A stretch of 37,408 nt of DNA from Burkholderiales bacterium (GTDB lineage Bacteria; Pseudomonadota; Gammaproteobacteria; Burkholderiales; Burkholderiaceae_C): assembly GCA_011391155.1 (NCBI GenBank), contig JAABRA010000098.1, positions 1 to 37,408 of the forward strand, read 5' to 3'. Every line of letters starts with the position of its first letter. The stretch's first letter is position 1. A model generated the notes under the pieces. That model was not told the origin of the DNA. It worked only from the letters and a program-made list of their open reading frames with translations, and made no database searches. This document shows, in pieces, positions 1-8,029 of the stretch. The position numbers were made by a program, and so were the translations under genes.

Positions 1-459
1 ACCGGCCGGAATGCCTACCAGCGCCGCCAGGCCAAAGCCCACGGCCACACGCTCCAGCGACATCAGGATGTTCCAGCCCACGCCCTGGTCGTTCGGGCCC
101 TTGCGGTAGAACGGATCGGCGAACACGTCCAGCGCCTGCTTCCAGGTCTCCAGCGGGCTGGGGATGCTGCTCTTGGTGCTGATGGACACGATGGCCCAGA
201 TACCGATCAGCAGGCCCAGGCCCATGATGGGGGGCAGCACGGCCGCCCAGAAATCGCGGGATTTTCCGCGCCAGTCGATGCCGGGGGCCGGCGCAGCCTT
301 CGCCACACTGACTTCCAATGGTTTTTGCAAGGCTTCCAGCGTGGAATGGTCATTGTCTGCTATTGACCTGGAAGCGATTTGCGCCGGCACCAACGGCGAC
401 GGTGCCGGTGCAGGGTGGCTGGTGGCCTCGAAGGGCCCGTGAAAGACGGCACTGACCAT
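1..459 (-). CDS. nrtB: Nitrate ABC transporter permease NrtB, N-terminal part (runs off window start)
   Basis: The minus-strand frame opens with ATG at 459, preceded by AAGGAA about 6 nt upstream, and stays open to base 1, giving 153 residues of a protein whose C-terminal part lies outside the window. After a roughly 65-residue Ala/Pro-rich cytoplasmic extension come WRGKSRDFWAAVLPP, a hydrophobic first membrane segment, and IPSPLETWKQALDVFADPFY followed by NILMSLERVAVGFGLAALVG. This is the pattern of NrtB/SsuC-type permeases, which form the membrane channel of nitrate/nitrite importers. It follows nrtA by 84 bp on the same strand, so it is probably co-transcribed with it and under the same leader control. 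Residues about 33-43 of the extension are encoded by a copy of the dispersed repeat described elsewhere in this annotation. The substrate (nitrate rather than cyanate or bicarbonate) is inferred from NrtA and the NasT-type regulation. Confidence 0.88.
   Translation of the reverse strand, partial: MVSAVFHGPFEATSHPAPAPSPLVPAQIASRSIADNDHSTLEALQKPLEVSVAKAAPAPGIDWRGKSRDFWAAVLPPIMGLGLLIGIWAIVSISTKSSIPSPLETWKQALDVFADPFYRKGPNDQGVGWNILMSLERVAVGFGLAALVGIPAG
331..363 (-). repeat. Dispersed repeat copy E, inside the nrtB coding sequence
   Basis: Read on the minus strand, this stretch gives ATAGCAGACAATGACCATT followed by CCACGCTGGAAGCC. It lines up with the other four copies (ATAGCA, ACTATGACC, GACGCTGGGATGAGGCC) with a few substitutions. 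It is translated in frame as IADNDHSTLEA in the N-terminal extension of NrtB. It is the most diverged copy. Confidence 0.6.
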
Positions 460-543
460 GGTGGTTCCTTAAGTGGTTGGGGACAGAGCAAAGTTCACTG
501 CGTGTAACTCTTGGGCGGTCCTTCAAATAGTTTCAATTCGGGG

Positions 544-1788
544 TTAGGCCTTGATCTTGAAACCGTCGGCGTACTTCTTCGGGTCCTTGCCGTCCCAGAC
601 CACGCCGTCGATCAGCTTGCTGGTGCGCATGGCGTCTTTGGGAATATTGATCTTCATGGCGGTGGCCGCCTGCTTGTAGAGGTCGATCTGGTTGATCTGT
701 TTCGCCACGGCCAGGTAGTCGGGGTGCTCCTTCATCAGGCCCCAGCGCTTGTGCTGGGTCAGGAACCACATGCCGTCGCTCAGGTAGGGGAAGTTCACCG
801 CGCCGTCATTGAAGAACTTCATGTGGTTGGGGTCGTCCCAGGTCTTGCCCAGGCCGTTCTGGTAGCGGCCCAGGATGCGCTGGTTGATGGCGTCCACGCT
901 GGTGTTGATGTACGACTTCTGTGCCACCGTCTCGGCCATCTTCATTTTGTTGGCCAGGCTGGCATCGATCCAGCGGCCGGCTTCGAGCACCGCCATCATC
1001 ACGGCGCGGGTGGTGTTGGGGTACTTCTTGACGAACTCCGCGGTGCAGCCCAGCACTTTTTCAGGGTGGTCTTTCCAGATGTCCTGCGTGGTGTTCGCGG
1101 TGATGCCGATGCCGTCCATGATGGCGCGGTGGTTCCAGGGTTCGCCGACGCAGAAGCCATCCATGTTGCCCACCCGCATGTTGGCCACCATCTGGGGCGG
1201 CGGCACGGTGATCAGCTTGGCGCCGGAAATCGGGTTGATGCCGGCGGCCGCCAGCCAGTAGTGCATCCACATGGCGTGGGTGCCGGTGGGGAAGGTGCCG
1301 GCGAAGGTGTATTCACGTTTCTCTCCGGCCATCACCTTGGCCAGCGAAGGGCCGTCGACGGCACCCTTGTCGGCCAGCGTCTTGGACAGCGTGATGGCCT
1401 GCCCGTTGTGGTTGAGGCTCATCAGCACGGCCATGTCTTTTTTCGGGCCGGCCGTGCCCAGGTGCACGCCATAGACCAGACCGTAGAGCACATGCGCCAT
1501 GTCGAGTTCACCACTGACCAGCTTGTCACGCACGCCGGCCCAGCTGGCTTCCTTGGTCGGAATGATCGTGACGCCGTATTTCTTGTCGAAGCCCAGCACC
1601 GAGGCCATCACCACACTGGCGCAATCAGTCAGCGGGATGAAGCCGATCTTCACTTCCTTCTTCTCGGGGGCGTCCGAACCCTGGGCATGGACGGCCGCGC
1701 GCAGGGCGGGGTTGATGCCGACGGCCCCCACGGCGGCGGTCTGCAGCACGGCGCGGCGGCTGAGGCTGGTTTTCAGAAAGTCGGTCAT
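544..1788 (-). CDS. nrtA: Nitrate ABC transporter periplasmic substrate-binding protein NrtA
   Basis: This encodes a 414-residue CmpA/NrtA-family binding protein that captures nitrate in the periplasm for the NrtB permease. The frame is open further upstream, but the start is placed at ATG 1788 because AAGGAG lies 7 nt before it and because it begins a signal peptide: MTDFLKTSLSRRAVLQTAAV, with an SRR motif suggesting Tat export and probable cleavage after AVHA. Typical family stretches follow: KIGFIPLTDCASVVMAS near the mature N-terminus, KEASWAGVRDKLVSGELDMA, NHNGQAITLS, GTFPTGTHAMWMHYWLAAAG, VANMRVGNMDGFCVGEPWNH and TYAD-like C-terminal segments. Length fits the family. It is the first gene of the operon and lies downstream of a sigma-54 promoter and an ANTAR-type leader with an intrinsic terminator. 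It differs from cytoplasmic NasS, which lacks a signal peptide. Confidence 0.93.
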   Translation of the reverse strand: MTDFLKTSLSRRAVLQTAAVGAVGINPALRAAVHAQGSDAPEKKEVKIGFIPLTDCASVVMASVLGFDKKYGVTIIPTKEASWAGVRDKLVSGELDMAHVLYGLVYGVHLGTAGPKKDMAVLMSLNHNGQAITLSKTLADKGAVDGPSLAKVMAGEKREYTFAGTFPTGTHAMWMHYWLAAAGINPISGAKLITVPPPQMVANMRVGNMDGFCVGEPWNHRAIMDGIGITANTTQDIWKDHPEKVLGCTAEFVKKYPNTTRAVMMAVLEAGRWIDASLANKMKMAETVAQKSYINTSVDAINQRILGRYQNGLGKTWDDPNHMKFFNDGAVNFPYLSDGMWFLTQHKRWGLMKEHPDYLAVAKQINQIDLYKQAATAMKINIPKDAMRTSKLIDGVVWDGKDPKKYADGFKIKA

Positions 1789-1814
1789 GGCAAAACTCCT
1801 TGAAGGCAAGACAG

Positions 1815-1882
1815 AAAACAAAAAAGGCGTCCTCACCGCGCACAGGGCTTGCAACAAGCCGCGTGCGGGTGGGGACGCCTTT
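1815..1882 (-). terminator. Intrinsic terminator (attenuator) in the nrtA leader
   Basis: In the nrtA transcript, AAAGGCGTCC (1873-1882) pairs perfectly with GGACGCCTTT (1823-1832). The interior adds CAC/GTG, GCAC/GTGC and GGCTTG/CAAGCC around a TTG loop, making one long, slightly bulged hairpin. It is followed at once by TTTTGTTTT. It lies between the sigma-54 promoter and nrtA, about 35 nt before the start codon, so it would stop transcription before the operon unless overridden. It is therefore an attenuator rather than the end of another gene: no minus-strand gene precedes it here. Confidence 0.9.
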
Positions 1883-1899
1883 GTCCGGGTTTGAGGGAT

Positions 1900-1944
1900 T
1901 CAATCCGCCGTTGGACTAATTCCTGCAAATGACCATCGTTGGTC
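1900..1944 (-). promoter_or_regulatory. Tandem-hairpin ANTAR (NasT) antitermination target in the nrtA leader
   Basis: Two small hairpins sit at the extreme 5' end of the predicted nrtA transcript. The first is GACC-AACGAT-GGTC (1931-1944). The second is TTAGTCC-AACGGC-GGATTGA (1900-1919), a 7-bp stem with two G-U pairs. Both have six-base loops with A at position 1 and G at position 4, the signature recognised by ANTAR proteins such as NasR, NasT and EutV. They are 11 nt apart and 17 nt upstream of the terminator arm, the layout known for the Klebsiella nasF leader. The NasT homologue encoded at 8208-8855 is the obvious candidate ligand. Confidence 0.87.
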
Positions 1945-1957
1945 GTGCCGGGAATAA

Positions 1958-1973
1958 AGCAAACAGCGTGCCA
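1958..1973 (-). promoter_or_regulatory. Sigma-54 (-24/-12) promoter of nrtA
   Basis: On the minus strand the sequence reads TGGCACG-CTGT-TTGCT, an exact match to the TGGCACG-N4-TTGCW consensus for RpoN. The predicted start is near 1947, only a few nt before the first ANTAR hairpin. A weak IHF-like site (AATCAG followed by an A/T run, about 1983-1995) lies just upstream. Confidence 0.9.
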
Positions 1974-2004
1974 CGACGGGTGAATCAGGAATTATTTAAA
2001 AGTT

Positions 2005-2048
2005 ATAGCAAACTATGACCAAAGGACGCTGGGATGAGGCCATTTTGA
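2005..2048 (+). repeat. Dispersed repeat copy A, in the nrtA upstream region
   Basis: Reads ATAGCAAACTATGACC, then GGACGCTGGGATGAGGCC and TTTTGA. It is the copy closest to the common pattern. It lies exactly between the nrtA sigma-54 promoter and the GCAC-N7-GTGC palindrome, so it forms part of the spacer DNA between putative enhancer and promoter. Confidence 0.8.
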
Positions 2049-2049
2049 C

Positions 2050-2088
2050 TAAAAAAGTAGTGCGACGCACAACATTTGTGCGTCGCAC
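2050..2088 (-). terminator. Intrinsic terminator of the RND efflux operon
   Basis: GTGCGACGCACAA (2060-2072) and TTGTGCGTCGCAC (2076-2088) form a perfect 13-bp stem with a CAT loop. On the minus strand it is followed by TACTTTTTTAG. It starts 18 bp after the stop codon of the outer-membrane channel gene, so it ends the three-gene efflux operon. Confidence 0.92.
2067..2081. promoter_or_regulatory. Putative NtrC enhancer (GCAC-N7-GTGC)
   Basis: GCACAACATTTGTGC matches the dyad GCAC-N7-GTGC of NtrC sites (consensus TGCACC-N5-GGTGCA). Its centre is about 125 bp upstream of the predicted sigma-54 start of nrtA, a usual enhancer distance. It is embedded in the efflux operon's terminator hairpin, so the symmetry could exist only for termination. 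Confidence 0.5.
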
Positions 2089-2106
2089 CAAACTGGAGGC
2101 GCGGGT

Positions 2107-3543
2107 TCAGGGTGCGGTCGGCGCCGCACCCCCGCCCAGCGCCTTGTAGAGCGCGACCTGGTTTTGCAGGTAGGCCAGACGGGTCTGGGCCAGCGCCTGC
2201 TGGAAGCCGAACAGCGCGCGCTGGGAATCCAGGATCTCCAGGTAGCTGGCCACGCCACTGCGGTAGCGCAGGTCGGACAGGCGGAAGCGAGCGGTCTCGG
2301 CGTCCACCTGGGCCTGCTGGGCTGCCAGCTGCGCACCCAGCGTGGCGCGTCCGGCCAGCGCGTCGGCCACTTCGCGAAAAGCGGTCTGGATGGCCTTTTC
2401 GTACTGGGCCACGGCAATCGCTTGGGCGGCCTGGCTGGACGCCAGGTTGGCCTGATTGCGGCCTGCGTCGAAGATCGGCTGCAGCACCTGGCCGGCCAGC
2501 GTGCCGCCCCAGAAGCCGTTCTGGAACAGGTTGGTGAGCCCGGTGCTGGCGGTGCCGTAGGCGGCGGTCAGCGTGATGCGCGGGAAGAAGGCCGCGCGCG
2601 CCGCGCCAATGTTGGCATTGGCCGCAATCAGCTGCTGCTCGGCCTGGCGGATGTCCGGGCGGCGGTTCAGCAAATCAGAAGGCAGGCCGGCTTGGACTTC
2701 CTGGAATGGGGATGTCGTGGCGCTGGACGCCACCAGCAACGATTCGGGCAGCGGCTGCCCGACCAGCAGGGTCAGCGCGTTCACGTCCAGCGCGCGCAGG
2801 CGCTGCTGCTGCTGCTGCGCGGCAAGTGCCCCGGCCGTCAAAGACTCGGCCTGCCGGACGTCCAGCGCGGAGGCGGCGCCGTTGTCCAGCCGCAGTTTCG
2901 TGAGGCGCAGCGAGTCCTGCCGGGTGGTCAACGTGCGTTGCGTCAGCGCCAGCAACTCGTCACTGGTCCGCAGGCTCAGCCAGACATTGGTCACGGCCGC
3001 GACCAGGCTTGCCTGCACCGCCCAGCGCGCTGCTTCGGTGGCCAGGTACTGCGCCAGCGCTGCATCCTTGAGGCTGGCGACCCGGCCAAAGAAATCGATC
3101 TCCCAGTTTGAGGCCGTCAGGCCGGCGGTGTAGGCGCGGTTGCTGCCGCCGCTGCCGTCGGTGCGGGGCTGCACCGCGCCCGTGGCACCCAGGTTCAGCG
3201 TGGGGAACTGGTCGGCACGGCGGATCTGCCAGGTGGCACGCGCCTGTTCGATGGCGAGCACGGCCACGCGCAGGTCGCGGTTGTTCACCAGCGCCAGGCG
3301 GATCAGCTCGCGCAACGCGGCATCACTCACGAAGTCGGGCCAGGGCAGGTCAGCCGCCGGCGTCGTGGCCTGCACAGCGGCTGCAGGCATCGGCGCGGGC
3401 CAATCGGCCGCCACGGGGGCGGCCGGGCGTTCATAGGTCGGGTTCATCGAACAGCCCGCCAGCCAGGCCGCCGCCGCCAGGGCCGGGAGCGTGCGGGGGA
3501 AGGACCTTGCCGTCCGGCGCGTTGGAATCTGCGGGTCAGTCAT
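2107..3543 (-). CDS. RND efflux outer-membrane lipoprotein (NodT/OprM-type channel)
   Basis: This encodes a 478-residue outer-membrane factor that lets the RND pump expel substrates across the outer membrane. A signal peptide ends in a lipobox, WLAGC, with Cys31 as the lipidation site, followed by SMNPTYERPAAPVAADWP, the usual start of mature NodT-family channels. The body shows the duplicated OEP coiled-coil pattern, including the conserved stretches DLLNRRPDIRQAEQQLIAAN and GAARAAFFPRITLTAAYG, and FREVADALAGRATLGAQLAA in the second half. The start ATG at 3543 overlaps the end of the pump gene by 8 bp, suggesting translational coupling. It is the last gene of the efflux operon and is followed by a strong terminator. 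Confidence 0.94.
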   Translation of the reverse strand: MTDPQIPTRRTARSFPRTLPALAAAAWLAGCSMNPTYERPAAPVAADWPAPMPAAAVQATTPAADLPWPDFVSDAALRELIRLALVNNRDLRVAVLAIEQARATWQIRRADQFPTLNLGATGAVQPRTDGSGGSNRAYTAGLTASNWEIDFFGRVASLKDAALAQYLATEAARWAVQASLVAAVTNVWLSLRTSDELLALTQRTLTTRQDSLRLTKLRLDNGAASALDVRQAESLTAGALAAQQQQQRLRALDVNALTLLVGQPLPESLLVASSATTSPFQEVQAGLPSDLLNRRPDIRQAEQQLIAANANIGAARAAFFPRITLTAAYGTASTGLTNLFQNGFWGGTLAGQVLQPIFDAGRNQANLASSQAAQAIAVAQYEKAIQTAFREVADALAGRATLGAQLAAQQAQVDAETARFRLSDLRYRSGVASYLEILDSQRALFGFQQALAQTRLAYLQNQVALYKALGGGAAPTAP

Positions 3544-6500
3544 CGGAATGCACTCCCATGTGCGCGGCCTGCTCGGCGTGCACTTGCTGCTGGCGCGGGC
3601 TGTCCTTGAACAGGCCGCGCACCACCACGAAGAAGATCGGCACGAACAGCACCGCCAGCACCGTGCCGGTCAGGATGCCGCCGATCACGCCGGTGCCAAT
3701 GGCGCGCTGGCTGGCCGAGCCCGCACCCGAGGCAATCGCCAGCGGCAGCACGCCCAGCGTGAAGGCCATCGAGGTCATGACGATGGGGCGAAAACGCAGG
3801 TGGGCGGCGGCCAGCGCCGCGTCGATCACGCTCTTGCCCTGCGCCTGCAGGTCCTTGGCGAACTCGATGATCAGGATCGCGTTTTTCGCCGACAGGCCGA
3901 TGATGGTGATCAGCCCGACCTGGAAGTAGATGTCGTTTGAATACCCGCGCAGCAGCGTGGCCAGCAGCACGCCCAGCACGCCCAGTGGCACCACCAGGAT
4001 CACGGCCATCGGAATGCTCCAGCTCTCGTACAGCGCGGCCAGGCACAGGAACACCGACAGGATGGCAAAGGCGTACAGCACCATGGCCTGCGAGCCGGCG
4101 AGTTTTTCCTCGCGCGACAGGCCGGTCCACTCGAAGCCGAAGCCCTGGGGCAGCTGCGCCGCCAGCCGCTCCATCTCGGCCATGGCCGCGCCCGTGCTCT
4201 GGCCCGGTGCCGCGCTGCCGCTGATGCGCATCGACGGGTAGCCGTTGTAGCGTACCGTCTGCATCGGGCCGGTGATCCAGCGCGTGCTGGCAAACGCCGA
4301 CAGCGGCACGATCTGGCCCTTGTTGTTGGCCACGCTCAGGCGCAGCAGGTCTTCGGGCTGCATGCGCGCGGGGGCGTCGGCCTGCACCACCACGCGCTGC
4401 AGGCGCCCGGCACTGGGAAAGTCGTTCACATAGCTGGACCCCAGCGCGGTGGAGATCACGCTGTTGATGGCGTCATAGCCCACGCCCAGCGCGTTGGCCT
4501 TGTCGCGGTCTATGTCGAGCTGCAGTTGCGGCGCATCTTCCAGCCCGTCCGGGCGCACCTGGGTGAGGATCGTGCTTTTCGACGCCGCGCCCAGCAGCTG
4601 GTTGCGCGCGGCCAGCAGCGCGTCGCGGCCCAGGCCGGCGCGGTCCTGCAGGCGGAAGTTGAAGCCCGACGAGGTGCCCAGCTCCGGGATGGGCGGCGGG
4701 CTCAGCGGAAAGATGAAGGCATCGCGGATGCCGCTCAGGCCACCAAAGGCGCGGCCGGCGAGGGCCTGGGCGGAACTGGCCGGGCCGGTGCGCTCCGTCC
4801 AGTCCTTCAACGTCACAAACGCCAGCGCGGCGTTCTGGCCCTGGCCCGAGAAGCTGAAGCCCAGCACGCTGACCATGCTCTGCACCTCGGGCTGCTTGAG
4901 CATGAAGCCCTCAACCTGCTCCATCACGGCAAGCGCACGCTCGCGCGTGGCACCCGGCGGCAGTTGCACGTTGACCAGCATCGTGCCCTGGTCCTCGCTG
5001 GGCAGGAAGGAAGTGGGCAGGCGCAGGTAGACCACGGCCGCGGCGGCCACGATGGCGACGTAGATCAGCAGGTAGCGCGCCGCGCGCGGCAGCATCCGGG
5101 CCACGATGCCTTCGTACCCCTTGGCGGTGCGCGCGAAACCGCGGTTGAACCCGCCGAAGAAGCCGGTCTTGGCATGGTGGTGCCCGGCCTCCACCGGCTT
5201 GAGCAAGGTGGCGCACAGGGCCGGCGTGAGCGACAGCGCCAGAAACGCCGAGAACGCGATCGACACGCCCATCACCGCCGCGAACTGGCGGTAGATGTTG
5301 CCCACCGAGCCGCTGAAGAAGGCCAGTGGCACGAACACCGAGACCAGCACCACGGTGATTCCGACGATCGCGCCCGAGATCTGGCCCATCGCCTTGCGCG
5401 TGGCCTCCAGCGGCGCCAGGCCTTCCTCGCTCATGATGCGCTCGACGTTCTCCACCACCACGATGGCGTCGTCCACCACGATGCCGATCACCAGCACCAT
5501 GCCGAACATGGTCAGCACGTTGATGGAGAAGCCCATGGCCAGCAGCGTGGCGAAAGTGCCCAGCAGCGCCACCGGCACCACCAGGGTCGGGATGATGGTG
5601 TAGCGCCAGTTCTGCAGGAACAGGAACATCACCAGGAACACCAGCGCCACGGCCTCCAGCAGCGTCACGGCGACCTGGCGGATGGAAATGTCGACAAAGC
5701 GGGAACTGTCGTAGGGGATGGCCCACTTCATGCCCGGGGGGAAGAAGCGCTCCAGCTCCTGCATCTTGGTGCGCACCGCCTTCGCGGTGGCCAGCGCGTT
5801 GCCGGTGGGTGCCAGCTGCACGCCGATGCCGGTGGACGGCTTGCCGTTCAGGCGCGCCGAGGTGGCGTAGGTCTGCGCCCCCAGTTCGATGCGCGCCACG
5901 TCTTTCAGCCGCACGGTGGAGCCGTCGGCATTGGCGCGCAGCACCACGTTGCCGAACTGGGCCACGCTGGTGAGCTGGCCGCTGACCACCACGGTGGCGG
6001 CGATGCCCTGGCCGGCCACGTTGGGCAGGCTGCCGATCTCGCCAGCCGACACCTGGGCGTTCTGCGCGCGGATAGCGGCGGTCACTTCTGCGGTGGTCAG
6101 GTTCAGGCCCAGCAGCTTCGCCGGGTCGATCCAGATGCGCATGGCGCGCTCGGTGCCGAACAGCTGCGCCTGGCCCACGCCGCTCAGACGCTGGATCTCG
6201 GGCAGCACGCTGCGCGACGCGAAGTCGCCCAGCGCCACCGGGTCCCAGGCCGGGTCATCCGACGACAGGATGGCGAACAGCAGGAAGTTGCTGCGCGCCT
6301 TTTCCACGCGCACGCCCTGCTGCGTCACCGCCGAAGGCAGGCGCGGCGCGGCGCGCGACAGGCGGTTCTGCACGTCCACCTGGGCCAGTTCCGCGTTGCT
6401 GCCGGGCTGGAAGCTCAGCGTGATCTGGCCGGTGCCGTTGGCCTGCGCCACGGCTTCCATGTAGATCAGGCCGGGCGAGCCGTTCATTTCCTGCTCGATC

Positions 6501-6691
6501 ACCGACAGCACACTGTCTTCCAGCGTCTGGGCCGAGGCGCCGGGGTAGCTGGCCGAGATCACGATGGACGGCGGCGCCACTGGCGGGTACTGCGCAATCG
6601 GCAGTTGCGTGATGGACACCGCGCCCATCACGATGATGAACAGCGCAATCACCCACGCGAAGATGGGCCGGTCAATGAAGAATTTCGCCAT
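3536..6691 (-). CDS. RND multidrug efflux pump, inner-membrane permease (HAE1/AcrB family)
   Basis: This is a 1051-residue AcrB/MexB-type proton-driven pump of full family length. It begins MAKFFIDRPIFAWVIALFII (first membrane helix) and carries the first large periplasmic loop starting AQYPPVAPPSIVISASYPGA. The helix-4 motif GIVVDDAIVVVENVERI has the paired Asp residues of the proton relay, and helix 10 has GLSAKNAILIIEFAKDL with the essential Lys. The two halves are similar, as expected from the family's internal duplication. It starts 12 bp after the adaptor gene and overlaps the channel gene by 8 bp, so the three are one operon. The sequence supports the HAE1 (hydrophobe/amphiphile) class over heavy-metal pumps. 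The actual substrates cannot be read from it. Confidence 0.97.
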   Translation of the reverse strand: MAKFFIDRPIFAWVIALFIIVMGAVSITQLPIAQYPPVAPPSIVISASYPGASAQTLEDSVLSVIEQEMNGSPGLIYMEAVAQANGTGQITLSFQPGSNAELAQVDVQNRLSRAAPRLPSAVTQQGVRVEKARSNFLLFAILSSDDPAWDPVALGDFASRSVLPEIQRLSGVGQAQLFGTERAMRIWIDPAKLLGLNLTTAEVTAAIRAQNAQVSAGEIGSLPNVAGQGIAATVVVSGQLTSVAQFGNVVLRANADGSTVRLKDVARIELGAQTYATSARLNGKPSTGIGVQLAPTGNALATAKAVRTKMQELERFFPPGMKWAIPYDSSRFVDISIRQVAVTLLEAVALVFLVMFLFLQNWRYTIIPTLVVPVALLGTFATLLAMGFSINVLTMFGMVLVIGIVVDDAIVVVENVERIMSEEGLAPLEATRKAMGQISGAIVGITVVLVSVFVPLAFFSGSVGNIYRQFAAVMGVSIAFSAFLALSLTPALCATLLKPVEAGHHHAKTGFFGGFNRGFARTAKGYEGIVARMLPRAARYLLIYVAIVAAAAVVYLRLPTSFLPSEDQGTMLVNVQLPPGATRERALAVMEQVEGFMLKQPEVQSMVSVLGFSFSGQGQNAALAFVTLKDWTERTGPASSAQALAGRAFGGLSGIRDAFIFPLSPPPIPELGTSSGFNFRLQDRAGLGRDALLAARNQLLGAASKSTILTQVRPDGLEDAPQLQLDIDRDKANALGVGYDAINSVISTALGSSYVNDFPSAGRLQRVVVQADAPARMQPEDLLRLSVANNKGQIVPLSAFASTRWITGPMQTVRYNGYPSMRISGSAAPGQSTGAAMAEMERLAAQLPQGFGFEWTGLSREEKLAGSQAMVLYAFAILSVFLCLAALYESWSIPMAVILVVPLGVLGVLLATLLRGYSNDIYFQVGLITIIGLSAKNAILIIEFAKDLQAQGKSVIDAALAAAHLRFRPIVMTSMAFTLGVLPLAIASGAGSASQRAIGTGVIGGILTGTVLAVLFVPIFFVVVRGLFKDSPRQQQVHAEQAAHMGVHSDD

Positions 6692-6703
6692 GGCGCGGGG
6701 TCC

Positions 6704-8029
6704 TCAGCGGGCTGCGCTGGACGCGGCGCTGGCCGGGCCGGAAGCGGGCAAGGCCGGCGCACTTGCCGCGGCACCGGAGGGCGCTGCGATGGCCGGCGCG
6801 ACTGGCGCGGGTGCCTTGTTGCCGGGTGCCATCCACGGCACGGGCTTGACCGGCGCATCGCCGCGCAGCTTCTGGAAGCCGTCCACCATCACCTGCTCGC
6901 CGGGTTTGAGTCCGTCGAGGATGACCCACTGGCCGGCCTGCTGGTTGCCGATCTTGACCGGGCGCGGCTTGACCTTGCCGTCGGTGCCGACCACCATGAC
7001 CGAGTCGCCCTGGGGCGACCGCGTGACCGCCTGCTGCGGCAGCGTGACGGCATTGCTGGCCTGCGCCTGCTCCAGCCGCACGCGCACGTACAGGCCGGGC
7101 AGCAGGCGGCCCCCGGGGTTGGGCAGTTCGGCGCGCAGCATGATCTGGCCGGTGGTGGCGTCCACCGTCAGGTCGGAAAACAGCAGCTTGCCCGGGCGCG
7201 GGACTTCGCTGCCGTCGTCCAGCAGCACGCGCACGCTGGCGGCCTGGGCGCCGGCGCGCTTGAACTGGCCGCTTTCCATGGCCCGGCGCAGCGCGATGAC
7301 TTCGCCCGCCGACTGTGTGAAGTTGACATACAGCGGGTCGATCTGCTGGATCACGGCCAGCGGCGTCGCTTCGCCCTGGCCCACCAGCGCGCCCTCGGTC
7401 ACCAGCGAGCGGCCAATGCGGCCCGAGATCGGCGCGGTGACGCTGGCGTAGGCCAGATTGATGCGCGCTGTCTGCACCGCCGCTTTGGCCGAGGCGACAT
7501 CGGCCTCGGCCTGCTTCTGTGCCGCCTGCGCGTTGACGAATTCCTGCTGGCTGACGGCCTGCTCGGCCACCAGCGGCTTGTAGCGCTCGGCCTGCGCGCT
7601 GGCCTGCATCAGGTTGGCCTCGGCCCGGGCCTGGCTGGCCTGGGCGCTGGCAAAGGCGGCCTGGTAGGGACCGGCGTCGATCTCAAACAGGGGCTGGCCG
7701 GCCTTCACATCACTGCCCTCGACGAACAGCCGCTTTTGCAGGATGCCGGCGGCCCGCGCGCGCACCTGGGCCACGCGCGAGGCCTCCAGCCGCCCCGGCA
7801 GTTCGGTGATCAGGCCGACATCGCCCGGCTTGACCGTGACCACGCCCACTTCGGCCGGCGGCATGGCGCCCGGCGGGCCGGCGGGCGGTGATGTGCCCGG
7901 GCCGCAGGCGGCCAGCAGGGCCGACAGGGCCAGCGCAAGCAGGGCGCGCGGGGTGGGCTGGTCTGGGGTGGGTTGGCCTGAGGTGGTGCAGTGTGCGGCG
8001 GGCCGGGTGTGAGTGACAGGCGTAGGCAT
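6704..8029 (-). CDS. RND efflux periplasmic adaptor lipoprotein (membrane fusion protein)
   Basis: This 441-residue AcrA/MexA-type adaptor bridges pump and outer-membrane channel. The start at ATG 8029 is preferred to an upstream in-frame start because it begins the secretory signal; the ribosome site is weak. After a hydrophilic leader of about 27 residues, ALLALALSALLAAC gives a lipobox. Family stretches follow: PGRLEASRVAQVRARAAGIL, GSDVKAGQPLFEIDAGPYQA, an Ala/Gln-rich coiled-coil hairpin, then INLAYASVTAPISGRIGRSL and QQIDPLYVNFTQSAGEV. The C-terminus is an Ala/Pro-rich low-complexity tail, longer than in AcrA. It is the first gene of the operon; no TetR- or LysR-type regulator is adjacent, so control must come from elsewhere. 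Confidence 0.94.
   Translation of the reverse strand: MPTPVTHTRPAAHCTTSGQPTPDQPTPRALLALALSALLAACGPGTSPPAGPPGAMPPAEVGVVTVKPGDVGLITELPGRLEASRVAQVRARAAGILQKRLFVEGSDVKAGQPLFEIDAGPYQAAFASAQASQARAEANLMQASAQAERYKPLVAEQAVSQQEFVNAQAAQKQAEADVASAKAAVQTARINLAYASVTAPISGRIGRSLVTEGALVGQGEATPLAVIQQIDPLYVNFTQSAGEVIALRRAMESGQFKRAGAQAASVRVLLDDGSEVPRPGKLLFSDLTVDATTGQIMLRAELPNPGGRLLPGLYVRVRLEQAQASNAVTLPQQAVTRSPQGDSVMVVGTDGKVKPRPVKIGNQQAGQWVILDGLKPGEQVMVDGFQKLRGDAPVKPVPWMAPGNKAPAPVAPAIAAPSGAAASAPALPASGPASAASSAAR

Noticed and set aside
4526..7891. A 1121-codon open frame on the plus strand opposite the efflux genes
   Set aside because: It is antisense to a perfectly conserved RND pump and adaptor and is full of His, Gln, Arg and Gly, the typical mirror of high-GC coding DNA.
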